Positions 34,476 to 45,754 of a stretch of 64,000 bases of DNA are shown piece after piece. Source of the DNA: Erythroxylum novogranatense (lineage: Eukaryota > Streptophyta > Magnoliopsida > Malpighiales > Erythroxylaceae); NCBI GenBank assembly GCA_029891385.1, contig CM057225.1:78641887-78705886 (forward strand), read 5' to 3'. Made by a program: the position numbers and the translations under genes. Under the pieces are notes generated by a model. It had not been told where the DNA came from. It saw only the letters and a program-made list of their open reading frames with translations, and searched no databases. How positions within the stretch are numbered: position 1 is the first letter of the stretch; every line of letters starts with the position of its first letter.

Positions 34476-34482
34476 TATAAAA
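34476..34482 (+). promoter_or_regulatory. TATA box of the H 5' LTR
   Basis: GGCAATATAAAAGAC is followed by a GA-rich leader. The same TATAAAA context is kept at 51149-51155 in the 3' LTR and, in K, on the minus strand at 59095-59101. Confidence 0.65.
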
Positions 34483-35074
34483 GACAGTGGTTGTCGTATA
34501 AGGCATAAGGAAGTAAGAGAAGAAAAGAAGGAAAAGAAAGAGAGGAGAATAAGAGAAGATTCGGGAGAGAAGAAGAAAGAAAAGGGGAGAAAGCTAGGGT
34601 TCGATTTTTCTACCACTTGAAGAGGCGTTTTGATGTCATTCGAAGAGAGAAAAAGGTGGAGGATGAAGAGAGCTTCACCTGGAACCAAGAAAATCCAAAA
34701 ATGGAGGAGAAATGAGGTAAGAGCAATTTTTAAGATTTGAGTTTCTCTTGAAGTTTTGGTTTAGAATCATAGAAAATGGAATGTGTTTATGGATTATGAA
34801 GTTAATTTTGTTGATTTCTAAGTATTATGGGTTTAATTTTGGATGAAAATTAATTAGTGTTTATGCCCAAATTTGGAATTTGAGGATTTTGGAAATTTGT
34901 GATTTAGTAAGCTTGAATATATGAGGGATTAGTGTTTCTAAGTTCAATTTGATGTTTTTTGATAATTATGATGTTAAAATTGGATGATTATGGTTTAGGG
35001 GAAGTTAAATTGGAAGAAAGAAGGAATCAATGGACAAATTGGAGCGAGGAACAAGTTTCTAGCATCGATTCGAG

Positions 35075-35719
35075 GTGGGTAATGTGTTTATAATTTAAAT
35101 TTATAAGCCACTACTGCTTTTTTTAAATAAAGAGATTTTCTGATTTCAATTGCATCATAAATGTTGCATCATTGTATGAATGATTTGAAAAATCATATTT
35201 GATTCAATACATGAACTTTTGATGAATTGCAAAATACATTTGTGTTATGCCTCGAAAGATTTCATGGCATTTCGTGTATTCGAAAAAGAGCATTCGATAA
35301 AATTGGTTTAAGCATGATTATGTGATTGCGATTGGGCAAGAGAGAACCTATTTCATTAAGTCACGTGCACGTTGACCCCCCCTTAGCCTTCACCCGGCTG
35401 CCTGCTTGAGGCTTACGAGATCTGAAAAATGGACTCGTCGTATTTACGGTAAACTTCAGTTTTCGTCGTGTTTATGGAACTCTCGAGTCATTATGTGTGC
35501 ATTTGCATTATAAAGTGATGTGATTGATGCATCCATATTTTGAAAATTGTGATTTCGATTACTGCGAGAAAAGAACTTTTAAAAATGTGTTTTATGGGTT
35601 TCAAACAAAGTTTCTGGAAGAAAATAAAAGAAAAGCGTTTTTAAAAGGTTTTGTTTATTTATTTGTTATAAACTGTTACCCACGAGCTATAAGCTCACCC
35701 CCTTCATTCCCATCCACAG
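35075..35719 (+). other. Candidate leader intron in the H 5' LTR (645 bp)
   Basis: The donor is CGAG|GTGGGTAATG and the acceptor is CCCATCCACAG|GTGATG. Inside lies a G-box (CACGTG, 35362-35367) followed by a CACCCGGCTGCC block shared with the J family. Length and both sites are kept in the 3' LTR. Confidence 0.6.
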
Positions 35720-36466
35720 GTGATGAGAAGAAGATCGGGTAAAGAAAAGTGAAGGTTTCCATTTGTATGTGTTCATATGGTATAATTTGTTTAGCTAAGT
35801 GATTGCTAAGAAATTTAGAATTGTTGTGTATTCATTTTGAGAATGTATTCTGAATTCTGGACATATGTACTGGATTAAGTTATGGATTTGTATATGGAAT
35901 AGTAAAATGAATTATGATTTGAGTTATGGATTTTGTGTATGAAAATTGGGTATATGATTGTGATAGTTGGTCTGAAATATTTAAAGTGCTAATCGTTTGA
36001 GAATTGATGGTATTTAAATTGGAATGTGTGCGATTTTATGGAAATGAAAAGTGAGAGTTTAAATAGATGAGATATGATTGCATATGCAGAAGCAAATAAA
36101 TTGAGTCTGAGTGCGAATGATTTCAATTGGATATTGAAGTCGCTTTGTAAGAAATGGAATGGAAATGAAAAAAAAATGTGTACACAGATTTGGATTAGTT
36201 TAGACTGATAGTCTTAAGGTTTCCAACGCAACCATTTTGACGCTTTTCTAAGATATTTGTGCGGATGTCGGAATTTGTGTTTCAATTCGATTGGATCGTT
36301 TGTTTGGTTTTCTTCGAGCCAATTCGATTTGACTTTGTTTGGATGCTTTGCTTCCAAGTTCGCTTTCGATTCGTTAATGATTTGTTTCGCTTTGTGATCA
36401 ATCGTTTTATTCGTTCCGTCTTCCGTTTTTGGGTTGGGGCGCCGGTCTCCAGATCGGGTCCCAACA

Positions 36467-36749
36467 TTTGTGGTATCAAAGCCCAGTAATAGGATCTTAC
36501 ATAGGCGTATGTGTATGAGTGTTTTGCATGAGAAGATGATAAGAGTTAGTGAATGAATATGATTGAATTAGTGAGAATGTGATATTGATGTGAATGACCT
36601 AACATGTATTTGGAGTATAAGAATGTTTTGATTAAGGCGTCGAAAGCATGATTGTTGATAAAAGAATGTGATAATGGAGATTAAGGTTCGAATTTCACGA
36701 TGAATTTGGATGAATTCCTTTCGGATATATATATGTGAGATGTAATGTA
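36467..36749 (+). other. Element H interior, left part: primer site and non-coding sequence
   Basis: AT-rich sequence with no reading frame of note. It ends at the GGATA duplication flanking solo LTR I. Confidence 0.8.
36471..36482 (+). other. Element H primer-binding site
   Basis: TGGTATCAAAGC lies four bases after the LTR end. It is the initiator-Met type with one change from TGGTATCAGAGC. Confidence 0.85.
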
Positions 36750-36754
36750 GGATA
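36750..36754. repeat. Target-site duplication of solo LTR I, left copy (GGATA)
   Basis: It precedes TGTTGGGCCC and recurs at 48173-48177 directly after GGTCTAACA. Confidence 0.95.
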
Positions 36755-38161
36755 TGTTGGGCCCGGGCCCCGTAAGTTGCAAATCCCGAGGCGGCCCCTC
36801 GGGCTGCGCCGGCATCGGGCGCCCAAATACCGTCGGACCCGATCCCAACATTTATACATATACATAATTCGATCATAATTCATACACATACTCATACATA
36901 TACATAGACATATTCATCATTCTCATACATTCCGGCACTTACACATGCATAAATATGAATTAAACTCAAGCCATTAGTATTCAACATCATACGAAATACA
37001 TAACAAAGTTCAAATCTAAAATATATGAAATATGCTCTATGAGAGTATGCTCGGAGGGCCAACCAAAATACAAACTTATGGCAAAGCTCCTAATTAACTC
37101 GAAGTTTCCGATGCCTTGCAAATTCAAAGATCGTCCTGCTCTGCACCTGAGGAGGGAAAAATAATGGGTTGAGCTTCACAGCTCAGTGGCTAATATAATT
37201 ATAGCCATCGGCAACTAGCACAAATCCCAGCATATGAATGTATATATATTATATCTATAGGCATCAATTCAAGCATTCGTATGCTAGTCAAGAAATTGTT
37301 TGCATTCAATATAATCAATTCAATTCATAAACATGTCACAAGCATTCACAATGAACAATTCACATACGAAATGCACATCACAATGGCTCGAGGGTTCCAT
37401 GAAAACAAAAGAGAGAAACCGAAGTTTACACCCTGAATGAAATGAGTCCATTCGGATCTCATATGCCACAAGCGGGAAGCCGGGAGAAGGCTCTTGTCTA
37501 CGTGCACGTGACGAACGAAATGGTTCCACTCTCGCCCAAACACTCTCGCCCAAACAAAAGCACATAATCATGTTCATAATCGTTTAATCATACGATAGTC
37601 TTTCATATCTTGCATTTATTCAAAATGCCATGACCGAAGTCGAGGCATAACATGTTCAAAATCAAGATGTCATGCTATCAATTTCCATGAGTCTTTCACA
37701 TATATGACATTACAATCATTCAGTTCATCACATTTAATCATGCATCATCTATAACAAATATTCATACATAGGCAAGAATTTGCCTAATCACACAATCACT
37801 ATAAGTATATTACCCACCTAAGATCGCTCGAGTAGGTGACTCACTGGTGTCCTTCCTCTTGCGATGAAATCGGGTCAGCTTGGTTTCCTAAAACAACCAA
37901 GTTTCCATCCAATCAATATCCATATTAAATAATCAAAGCTTAGAAAGCCAGAATAAAGCATTAAAAGTCTCCATCCAACTCCCATCTAAAGTCTCGAACC
38001 CTTCGAAACAATTTTCGAACTTCCCTTCTTCATACAACTCGTAGCCCTTAATCTCTAGCTCACAATGAATCTAGAATCATCTCAATTGGACATCTACACT
38101 AAAAGATATGCCCAAACAAATAGAAATCTCACTTTCGAATAACAGGGGGCTCACTGCGGCT
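36755..38161 (-). repeat. Solo LTR I, left part (minus strand), same family as J
   Basis: It starts TGTTGGGCCCGGG and is the reverse complement of the end of the J LTR (shared GGGATCGGGTCCGACGGTAT, GCGGCATCGGAA-like block). A candidate intron is at 37147-37817 on the minus strand. With its right part (47418-48172) it totals about 2.16 kb, a whole LTR with no interior. J interrupts it. Confidence 0.92.
37147..37817 (-). other. Candidate leader intron in solo LTR I (671 bp)
   Basis: On the minus strand the donor is TTAG|GTGGGTAATA and the acceptor is CCCTCCTCAG|GTGCAG. The G-box CACGTG is kept at 37505-37510. Confidence 0.55.
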
Positions 38162-38787
38162 TGTTAGACCCCGAATTTTTTTTTATGATGATATTAAGCA
38201 TGAATTGTGATAATTGTGGTATTTTGTCTTAGCTTGATTAAATTGGGAATATTATGGATAATTATGGTTTAATTGAGGTTTAAATGAGCATTTGAGGATG
38301 TAAAGTGTGTAAGGGCTTTAAGTTGTTTTGGGCTTGGGCTTAGTAGGAAGGGCCCATGCCTTAGAGTTTAAAGAAGAGACTTAGAATAGAAATAGAAAAG
38401 AAAGGAAAGGAAAAGGAAAAATAGAAGAAGAAGAGAAGAGAGGGTGTCGTAGCCGTGGGAGGAGAGGAAGAAGAAGAGAAGAGATTTTGCGATTTTGAGA
38501 TTTCCGACCGATTCAAAGTGCTGTCCGGGTACGTTACGTTCATCCCTTCTTGTTGTAGTAAGATTGAACCTTAAGATAGCTTGGATTGGGAGAAATCGAA
38601 GGTGTTAGGGTTTTGAGTGGAAAAATTGGGAGAATCGTTGGGTTGATGTGTTTTTGTGAGATTTGAAGTCTAGAATGGGTTAGAAATGTTGTAGAGGGCT
38701 TGATCTATGTCTTAGATGTGTTGCATTTGAGTTTGGAACGGATTGGGGTTAGAAAATCTGAGATTTTCGGGTTCGGAAACGTTTTCC

Positions 38788-38915
38788 CCGATCCGCACGT
38801 CACGACGTGCTCAAGAACACGCCGCGGCGTGCGAATTAATTTTGTGTGTACGTTGCGTGCCATGGCGAGCGAGGCTTTCGCCGCGGCGAACAGGCCTTCG
38901 TCGCGGCGAGGCCTC
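38788..38915. repeat. CGTCGCGGCG palindrome patch, J 5' LTR
   Basis: Tightly packed inverted motifs such as GCACGTCACGACGTGC, GCCGCGGC and CGTCGCGGCGAGG. The partner LTR has a longer, different version at 45755-46035, and solo LTR I has another at 47418-47560. Confidence 0.85.
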
Positions 38916-39249
38916 CTGTTTTCCGAAAATGAGATTTTTGGTATTTTGGGCATATCTTTTGGTGTAGATGTCCAATTGAGGTGATTTTTAAGCCGTTGTG
39001 AACTAGAGATCAGAGGCTACAAGTTGTATGAAGAAGGGAAGTTCGGAGATTGTTTCGAAGGGTTTGAAAATTTTAAGAGAAAGTCGAATGTAGACTTTTA
39101 ATGCTTTACTTTGTGCTTTTCGAGCTTTATTGAATATTTGCTATGGATATTAATTGTATGGAAACTTGGTTTATTATAGGAAACCAAGCTGATTTGACTC
39201 AATCGCAAGAGGAAGGACGACAGTGAGTCTGATACTCAAGCGATACTAG

Positions 39250-39895
39250 GTGGGTAATATGTTTATGGTTATTGTGTGTATGGGCAAATTACATGATGTG
39301 TGCTTGCTTGCAATATATGACATTACTTGTATTGAATTACATGAGGAATTTTGAATATACTTTTTTTTTATTATGATAGAATTATGCATGGCTTGATAAG
39401 CCTTATGGAAATGGACAAGAATGAGCATTGAGAAAATGTGAAACATGCTTTGAGCATGAATCGAATGGACTATGTGCTTTGTTTGGGTAAGAGAGTTACG
39501 GATGGAGTCACGTGCGCCGACATAAAGCCTTCTCCGGCTGCCCATTGGGGAACAACGAGATCCTTAATCGGACTCGGATAGTTTACGGATCTACCTTTGG
39601 TTTATCCGGATGGATTACGGAACTCTCGAGCCAATTGATTGTGCATACACGATTGATTTAATGAGCATAACATATGATGGATTCGATAGACTTATTGCAT
39701 TATGATTATTATGTTGAGAAATGGAAATTGCATGCTTTGTACTTATATGAATGTGAATTAATTGAATCTGAACTTGCTATGAGCTTGGATATATGACTAT
39801 ATGTATATGGCTTGACTGTGTGACTCGTTGCCAATGGCTATAAACATATATGCCACTGAGTTTCGTAGCTCACCCCATTATTCTCCCCTCCTCAG
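39250..39895 (+). other. Candidate leader intron in the J 5' LTR (646 bp)
   Basis: The donor is CTAG|GTGGGTAATA and the acceptor is CTCCCCTCCTCAG|GTGCAG with a good pyrimidine tract. The G-box is at 39509-39514, followed by a CTCCGGCTGCCC block. The length differs by one base from the H 5' LTR intron. Confidence 0.62.
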
Positions 39896-40299
39896 GTGCA
39901 GATCGAGCCGATTGTCGACCTTGCAGGGCATCAGAAACTTCGAGCTAACTAGGAACTTGTATAAGTTAGTCCTTTGGTTGGCCCTCCGAGCATGTCATCA
40001 TGGAACATACTTTGTATTTGAGATTTCATGTTATTTTGTATTACACTGCATTTGAGAATAGTGTTGAATGCTTTTGTATGACAATGACGGATGAATTATG
40101 CTTATGGAATGATGAATGAATGTGTAGAATGCATGTGCAGAATGTGTACATGTATGGGTATACGTATTGTTATATGGATCGAATGGTTATTTGTATGGAT
40201 GTTGGGATCGGGTCCGACGGTATATGGAGTGCCCGCCGCCGGCGCGACCCGAGGGGTCGCCTCGGAATTCGGGAATACGAGACTCGGGCCTAACATGTT

Positions 40300-40311
40300 T
40301 GGTATCAGAGC
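40300..40311 (+). other. Element J primer-binding site (initiator-Met tRNA)
   Basis: TGGTATCAGAGC lies four bases after the 5' LTR end. Confidence 0.93.
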
Positions 40312-40468
40312 GCCTAGGTTTAGGTGTCCTCGGCTTAGAATGCATATAGGATTGTGTGATATATGACTACGTGTTGCATTAATTGCTTTCATTACGTGAC
40401 ATGCATATCATGCATACATGTAGATTACCAAATAGCTAATCCTTAGTGTTTCTATTTGAAGGAGTACG

Positions 40469-41725
40469 ATGCCACCTCGTAAAGGACACGAGGAGCTATC
40501 AAGGTCTCTGCACCTAACTCTCCGACTAGGGAGGAGAGGACCGATGAGTCTGTAGCCCCAATGCATGTTGAGGCTTCGTGGGGCTAGAGAGTGAGCCCGT
40601 CGTTCGCCGACTCGAGAATCGCCGATTCCGCGGAGACAAGCCCAGTTTGACCCGAGGATGTTTGAGCCTTTACTCGAGCGTTTGTTCAGCTATGGGCGGA
40701 TGCCACACCTTACTTCGGCCCCATGAAGAGGGGAAAACAGTTCGACAAGTCGAGGAAGTATGGGCGATTGACTTCTTTGGGACAACGGATCTGAGGAAGG
40801 CGAGACATGGTTGCGGAGAAACGAAAAAGGTCTTTGGATCGATGGATTCGAAGCGAATGGCGAGTGGTGTATCTTGCCGCTTGCTTGTGGAGATGCTCTG
40901 CATTGGTGGGAGACCGTCTTTGAAGCGATCGGATGAGGCCGATAGGGTTGGCATGGCGAGGATTTTGTGGTTGTGTTCAAGAAATATCTGTCGAGGTTTA
41001 TGTCCAGCGAAGTAGAGGAGTTTTGAGTCTCACTTAGAGGATATGACGATTCTTGAGTATGGCGCAAGTTCACACGATTATCCGGTATGCTTGAGATGGA
41101 TCTTGAGTGAGGTTGCGATGTCGTTGGTTGAGACGGGACTACATTTGGCTATCCGGAGAAAGTAATTGTGCGAAATTTGATGATTTTCAGCGATTAGTTG
41201 AGGACTCTTGGTGGAGAACATAGAGAATATCAAGTCTTGTGAATAAGAAGAGGAAGGGCAGAGCGCTTAGGAGAGGGGTAGACTAGTACCCCATGCAGCA
41301 CGGAGTGCTAGGAGCTTCCCAGTTTATTCAGAGGAGAGGAGCAGTGGGGCTAGCCGGTAGAGGCGATGAGGACTTCTACTGTCTCTCACCAAGCTTCAAC
41401 GGTAGGTGGTGGTAGAAGAGAGGGAGATAGATCGGTTATCCCGCGTGTGAGCACTACGGAAACCTCATAGAGGAGAGTGCTTCAGACTGACAGGAGCTTG
41501 TTTCAACTGTGGGGAGAAGGGACACATTGCGAGAGAGTGTCCTCAGCCTCCACGACAGGAGAGAGGTCAGATGCCAACTCCGAGAAGGACAGAGACCATG
41601 GGTCGAGGATGGGGAGAGTAGGTAGTTACGATCTTTGTCGAGGGCGAATCTTCCGGGAGACCGAGAGGCGAGGCACCAGCTAGAGTGTTTGCGATGACTA
41701 GAGAGGATGCTTTGAGGCGCACTGG
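40469..41725 (+). pseudogene. Gypsy gag with zinc knuckle (element J), scrambled
   Basis: The likely start is the ATG at 40469-40471, which reads MPPRKG, a common chromovirus gag opening. Beyond about 40480 the frame is lost again and again, with only islands such as MHVEA and WWETVFE-like text. At about 41490-41550 the zinc knuckle CFNCGEKGHIARECPQPP is intact (CCHC). Gag forms the particle and binds genomic RNA. The density of indels here is far higher than in the pol part, which is mostly open. Confidence 0.8.
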
Positions 41726-42040
41726 ATGTTGTCACGGAGTGCAGTGCAGTTATTTTCTGATGATGTGATAGTTTTGATTGATCCGGGTTCTACTCATTCG
41801 TTTGTTTCTTCGAGTAGACCCGTGTGTGATTTGATTGTGAGGCCATTGGATGCTCCGCTGATGGTGAGTACTCCCATCGGCCAGTGCATTGTGATTAGTC
41901 AAGTATATAGAGGTTGTGAGATTCGCTTCGGTGGAGAACTTCTAGTGGTAGATTTGATGCCACTAAAGATGAGCGGTTTAGATTTGATTTTGGGCATGGA
42001 TACATTGGAAAAGTACAATGCCCATTTGGATTGTAAATAG
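41726..42040 (+). pseudogene. Gypsy protease (element J)
   Basis: The frame contains VLIDPGSTHSFVSSS, the retropepsin active site (here DPGS, as is common in this group), and later LDLILGMDTLEKYNAHLDCK, the conserved second half of the fold. It would mature the polyprotein. A TAG at 42038-42040 stands where a Lys codon (AAG) is expected before the frame continues directly into RT, so protease and RT were one polyprotein. Confidence 0.88.
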
Positions 42041-43131
42041 AAGACAGTGGAGTTTGAATTGAACGATGGCAGAAGAGTAGTGTTTACTGGGGACAGAAAA
42101 GCGAGTCCGCCTAGGATTGTGTCAGCATTGACAGCGGGGAAGATGATGAGTAAGGGTTGTGAGACGTTTCTGGCTTATGTGATAGACTCCAGAGCTGATA
42201 GAGGGAAGCTGGAGGATATTCCAGTAGTTAGGGATTTCTCGGATGTCTTTCCCGAAGAATTGCCAGGACTACCGCCAGCTCGGGAGATTGAGTTTCCTAT
42301 TGAGCTTGTGTCAGGTACAAGACCGATTTCAATTCCGCCTTATCGAATGGCTCCGGCGGAATTGAAAGAGCTTAAGGAGCAGTTGGAGGAGTTATTGGAG
42401 AAAGGATATATCAGACCGAGCTCTTCGCCTTGGGGAGCTCCGGTTCTTTTTGTGAAGAAGAAAGATGGATCCTTAAGGATGTGTGTGGACTTCAGGAAGT
42501 TGAATCAGGTCACGGTGAAGAACAAGTATCCGCTTCCACGCATTGATGATCTGTTTGATCAATTGCAGGGAGCGAGAGTCTTTTCAAAGATCGATTTGAG
42601 ATCAGGATATCATCAGCTGCGGATTAAGGAGTCGGATGTGCCGAAGTCTGCTTTCAGGACTCGGTATGGGCACTTTGAGTTTTTGGTGATGCCTTTCGGA
42701 TTGACGAATGCTCCGGCAGCGTTTATGGATTTGATGAATAGGGTATTTAAGTCATTCTTGGACCAATTTATCATTGTCTTCATTGATGATATATTGGTGT
42801 ATTCCAAGAGTGATGAACAACATGAGGAGCATTTGAGGATCGCTTTGGAGACTTTGAGGACGCATGAGTTGTATGCCAAATTCGAGAAATGCAAATTTTG
42901 GCTGAGGGAAGTTTCATTTCTTGGATACGTGATCTCAGAGGAAGGAGTTCATGTGGATCCAAAGAAGATAGAAGCAGTTGTGAGTTGGGAAGCGCCGAAG
43001 AATGTGGTAGAAGTGAGGAGCTTTTTGGGTTTAGCAGGCTAATATAGGAGATTTGTGGAGGGATTCTCTATGATATCCGCTCCGATGACGAAATTGCTGA
43101 GGAAGAATCAGAAGTTTGATTGGAGTGAGGA
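42041..43131 (+). pseudogene. Gypsy reverse transcriptase (element J), nearly intact
   Basis: An open stretch from 42041 to 43039 holds [109 protein letters not shown] and the active site FIDDILVYS (42779-42805). The connection block FLGLAG meets a TAA at 43040-43042 where Tyr is expected ([11 protein letters not shown]). The frame continues unchanged with [20 protein letters not shown] single base change therefore separates it from an open frame at that point. Confidence 0.95.
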
Positions 43132-43575
43132 TTGTCAGAGGAGCTTCGAGGAGCTCAGCGCAGATTGACGAGTGCCCCGATTTTGATTTTGCCATCGGGT
43201 GATGAGGGTTATTCGGTATATAGTGATGCTTCGAAGAAGGGTCTTGGATGTGTTTTGATGCAGGGAGATTGGGTAATTGCTTACGCTTCGAGGCAGTTGA
43301 AGCCTTATGAGCTGAATTATCCGACGCATGATTTAGAGTTAGCAGCGGTGATATTTGCCTTGAAGATTTGGAGGAATTATCTGTATGGAGTTCAGACTCG
43401 GATCTTCACTGATCATAAGAGTCTGAAGTATTTGCTGAGTCAGAAGGAACTAAATTTGAGATAGAGACGATGGATCGAGCTATTAAAGGATTATGATTTG
43501 CTGATTGAGTATCATCCGGGCAAGGCCAATGTTGTGGCAGATGCCTTGAGCAGGAAGTCATTGCGCATGTTCGAT
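43132..43575 (+). pseudogene. Gypsy RNase H (element J)
   Basis: After a frame change near 43140-43160 the frame reads [18 protein letters not shown] (catalytic Asp in the YSDAS block), [20 protein letters not shown] (Glu) and [20 protein letters not shown] (Asp in the TDH block). It then meets TAG at 43462-43464 where CAG (Gln) is expected before [11 protein letters not shown], and ends at [17 protein letters not shown]. The enzyme degrades the RNA strand after copying. Catalytic residues are preserved. Confidence 0.92.
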
Positions 43576-44591
43576 CGGTTTATCTTCCTTTATTGGAAGA
43601 GATGGCCAAGCTTAAGATAAGATTGAGGCAGGAGGAGTCGGAGTGCCTCCTAGCTAACTTTCGAGTGAGGCCGATTCTCAGGGAGAAGGTTAGGGAGTTA
43701 CAGGCTCAGGATGCAGATTTGAGCAAGCTCCGGGATGAGATTCGGAATGGCAGGGTTTCTGAGATAGATGTGCAGGATGATGGGCTTATGACAGTTGGGA
43801 GTCGATTGTGTATTCCTAATGTGCAGGAGGTTAAGGCTGAAATTATGGATGAGGCATACAATGCGCCTTATGCCATGCATCCAGGTAGCACCAGCATGTA
43901 TCGAGATCTGCGAGAGCATTTTTGGTGGAAAGGTATGAAGAGGGATATCGCAGAATTCGTTAGTAAGTGTCTAGTGTGTCAGCAAGTCAAGGCTGAACAC
44001 CAGGCACCTTCGGGCAAGTTGAGACCGTTGCCTATTCCGGAGTGGAAGTGGCAGTGAGTGACGATGGATTTTTTGATGGTATTGCCTAGGACCAGCAGGA
44101 GGCATGATGCCATTTGGGTGATTGTGGATCGGTTGACTAAGTCAGCCCACTTTTTGGCGATTCGACAGACTGATTCTTTGTATTTGCTAGCAAAGAAATA
44201 TATTGATGAGATAGTGAGGTTGCATGGGATTCCAGATTTTATTGTGTCGGATAGAGATTCTCGGTTTACTTCGAGATTTTGGGGTAGTTTGCAGGAAGCT
44301 TTGGGGACTAAGTTGAATTTTAGTATGGCCTTTCACCCTCAGACGGATGGTCAATCTGAGAGGACTATTCGGACACTTGAGGGGATGCTTCGGGCTTGTG
44401 TGAGGGATTTTCGAGGAGCATGGGATGAGCATTTGCCGTTGGTCAAATTTGCTTATAACAATTCGTACCATTCGAGCATTCAGATGGCTCCATATGAGGA
44501 ATTGTATGGACGGAGATGTAGGACTCCGATCTGTTGGGATGAAGAAGGAGAGAGGCAATTGGAGGGACCAGATTTGATTGGATGGTGTTGA
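43576..44591 (+). pseudogene. Gypsy integrase zinc-binding and catalytic core (element J)
   Basis: A one- or two-base loss after ALSRKS shifts the frame. From 43593 it reads [35 protein letters not shown] and CLVCQQVKAEHQAP (HHCC), then WKWQ and TGA at 44055-44057 where TGG (Trp) is likely. It continues VTMDFLMVLPRTSRRH (first Asp), IVSDRDSRFTSRFWGSL (second Asp), TDGQSERTIRTLEGMLRAC (Glu) and MAPYEELYGRRCRTP. All three catalytic acidic residues are visible. It ends at a frame change near 44585. Confidence 0.93.
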
Positions 44592-45131
44592 GAAAGTCAA
44601 TCGATTAGCGGCTGACTTAAGCGGCACAGACCGGATGAAAAGTTATGTTGATGCTCACCGAAAGGAGATGGAGTATGAGGTCGGTGAGAAGGTGTTCCTT
44701 AAGACATCTCCTTGGAAAGGAGTATTGAGATTCGGCAAGAAGGGGAAGTTGAGTCCGACGTATGTGGGTCCTTATGAGATCCTTGAGAGGATTGGACCAC
44801 TCGCCTACAGATTGGCATTACCTTCGGAGTTATCGCAGATTCACGACGTTTTTCATGTGTCCATATTGAGGAGGTATAGATCGGATCCTTCTCACATCAT
44901 TCAGGCTGGTGAGGTTCAGTTGCGAGATGATTTGAGTTATGAGGAACTTCGATCTGATTTTGGATACCAAGGACAAGGTTCTCGAGAACAAGGCAGTTCG
45001 ATTGGTCAAGGTCCCATGGAGGAATCATTCAAGATGAGGAGGCTACATGGGAGCCATTGGAGGCTATGCGGGGGAAGTATCTGCATCTCTTCGATGATTC
45101 AGGTAAATTTCGAGGACGAAATTTCTTTTAA
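44578..45131 (+). pseudogene. Integrase C-terminus and chromodomain (element J)
   Basis: The frame from 44578 reads EVGEKVFLKTSPWKGVLRFG, GKLSPTYVGPYEILERIGP and VFHVSILRRYRSDPSHII. After a shift near 44950 a second frame gives AVRLVKVPWRNHS, and after another small shift EEATWEPLEAMRGKYLHLF, together a chromodomain. The polyprotein ends GKFRGRNFF with TAA at 45129-45131, inside the polypurine region. This is the same architecture as element F, so J is also a chromovirus. Confidence 0.88.
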
Positions 45132-45143
45132 GAGGGGGAGAAA
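45130..45143 (+). other. Element J polypurine tract
   Basis: AAGAGGGGGAGAAA lies directly before the 3' LTR start TGTTAGACCC. Element H has AAGAGGGGGAGAAT in the same context. Confidence 0.93.
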
Positions 45144-45754
45144 TGTTAGACCCTGAAATTTTTTTTTATGATGACATTAAGCATGAATTGTGATAATTGT
45201 GGTATTTTGTCTTAGCTTGATTAAATTGGGAATATTATGGATAATTATGGTTTAATTGAGGTTTAAATGAGCATTTGAGGATGTAAAGTGTGTAAGGGCT
45301 TGGGCTTAGTAGGAAGGGTCCATGCCCTTAGAGTTTAAAGAAGAGACTTAGAATAGAAATAGAAAAGAGAAAGGAAAGGAAAAAGGAAAAATAGAAGAAG
45401 AAGAGAGAGAGGTGTCAATGGCAGTGGGAGGAGAGGAAGAAGAAGAAGAGATTTTGCAATTTTGAGGTTTCCACCGATTCAAAGTCTTTGTCCGGATGCG
45501 TTCGTTCATCCCTTCTTGTTGTAGTAAGATTGAACCTTAAGATAGCTTGGATTGGGAGAAATCGAAGGTGTTAGGGTTTTGAGTGGAAAAATTGGGAGAA
45601 TCGTTGGGTTGATGTGTTTTTGTGAGATTTGAAGTCTAGAATGAGTTAGAAATGTTGTAGAGGGCTTGATCTATGTCTTAGATGTGTTGCATTTGAGTTT
45701 GGAACGGATTGAGGTTGGAAAATCTGAGATTTTCGGGTTCGGGAACGTTTTCCA

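Larger units (their letters stand above)
31859..36466 (+). repeat. Element H 5' LTR (4608 bp)
   Basis: It runs from TGTTGGACCCC to GGGTCCCAACA. It contains a tandem array of about 190 bp units (33273-34410), a GC-rich variable patch (about 33000-33070), a TATA box at 34476-34482, a GA-rich leader (34500-34600) and a candidate intron (35075-35719). It lacks about 190-200 bp found in the 3' LTR at 50905-51110. No reading frame is credible. Confidence 0.95.
38162..40295 (+). repeat. Element J 5' LTR (2134 bp)
   Basis: It has a GA-rich leader (38385-38480), a palindrome-rich GC patch (38788-38915) and a candidate intron (39250-39895), and ends GGGCCTAACA. It is about 140 bp shorter than its partner, mostly in the GC patch. 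Frames inside it are not supported as genes. Confidence 0.95.

Noticed and set aside
38700..38984. Overlapping plus and minus frames of 70-95 residues in the J LTRs
   Set aside because: They lie in the palindrome patch, differ between the two LTRs, and have no family features.
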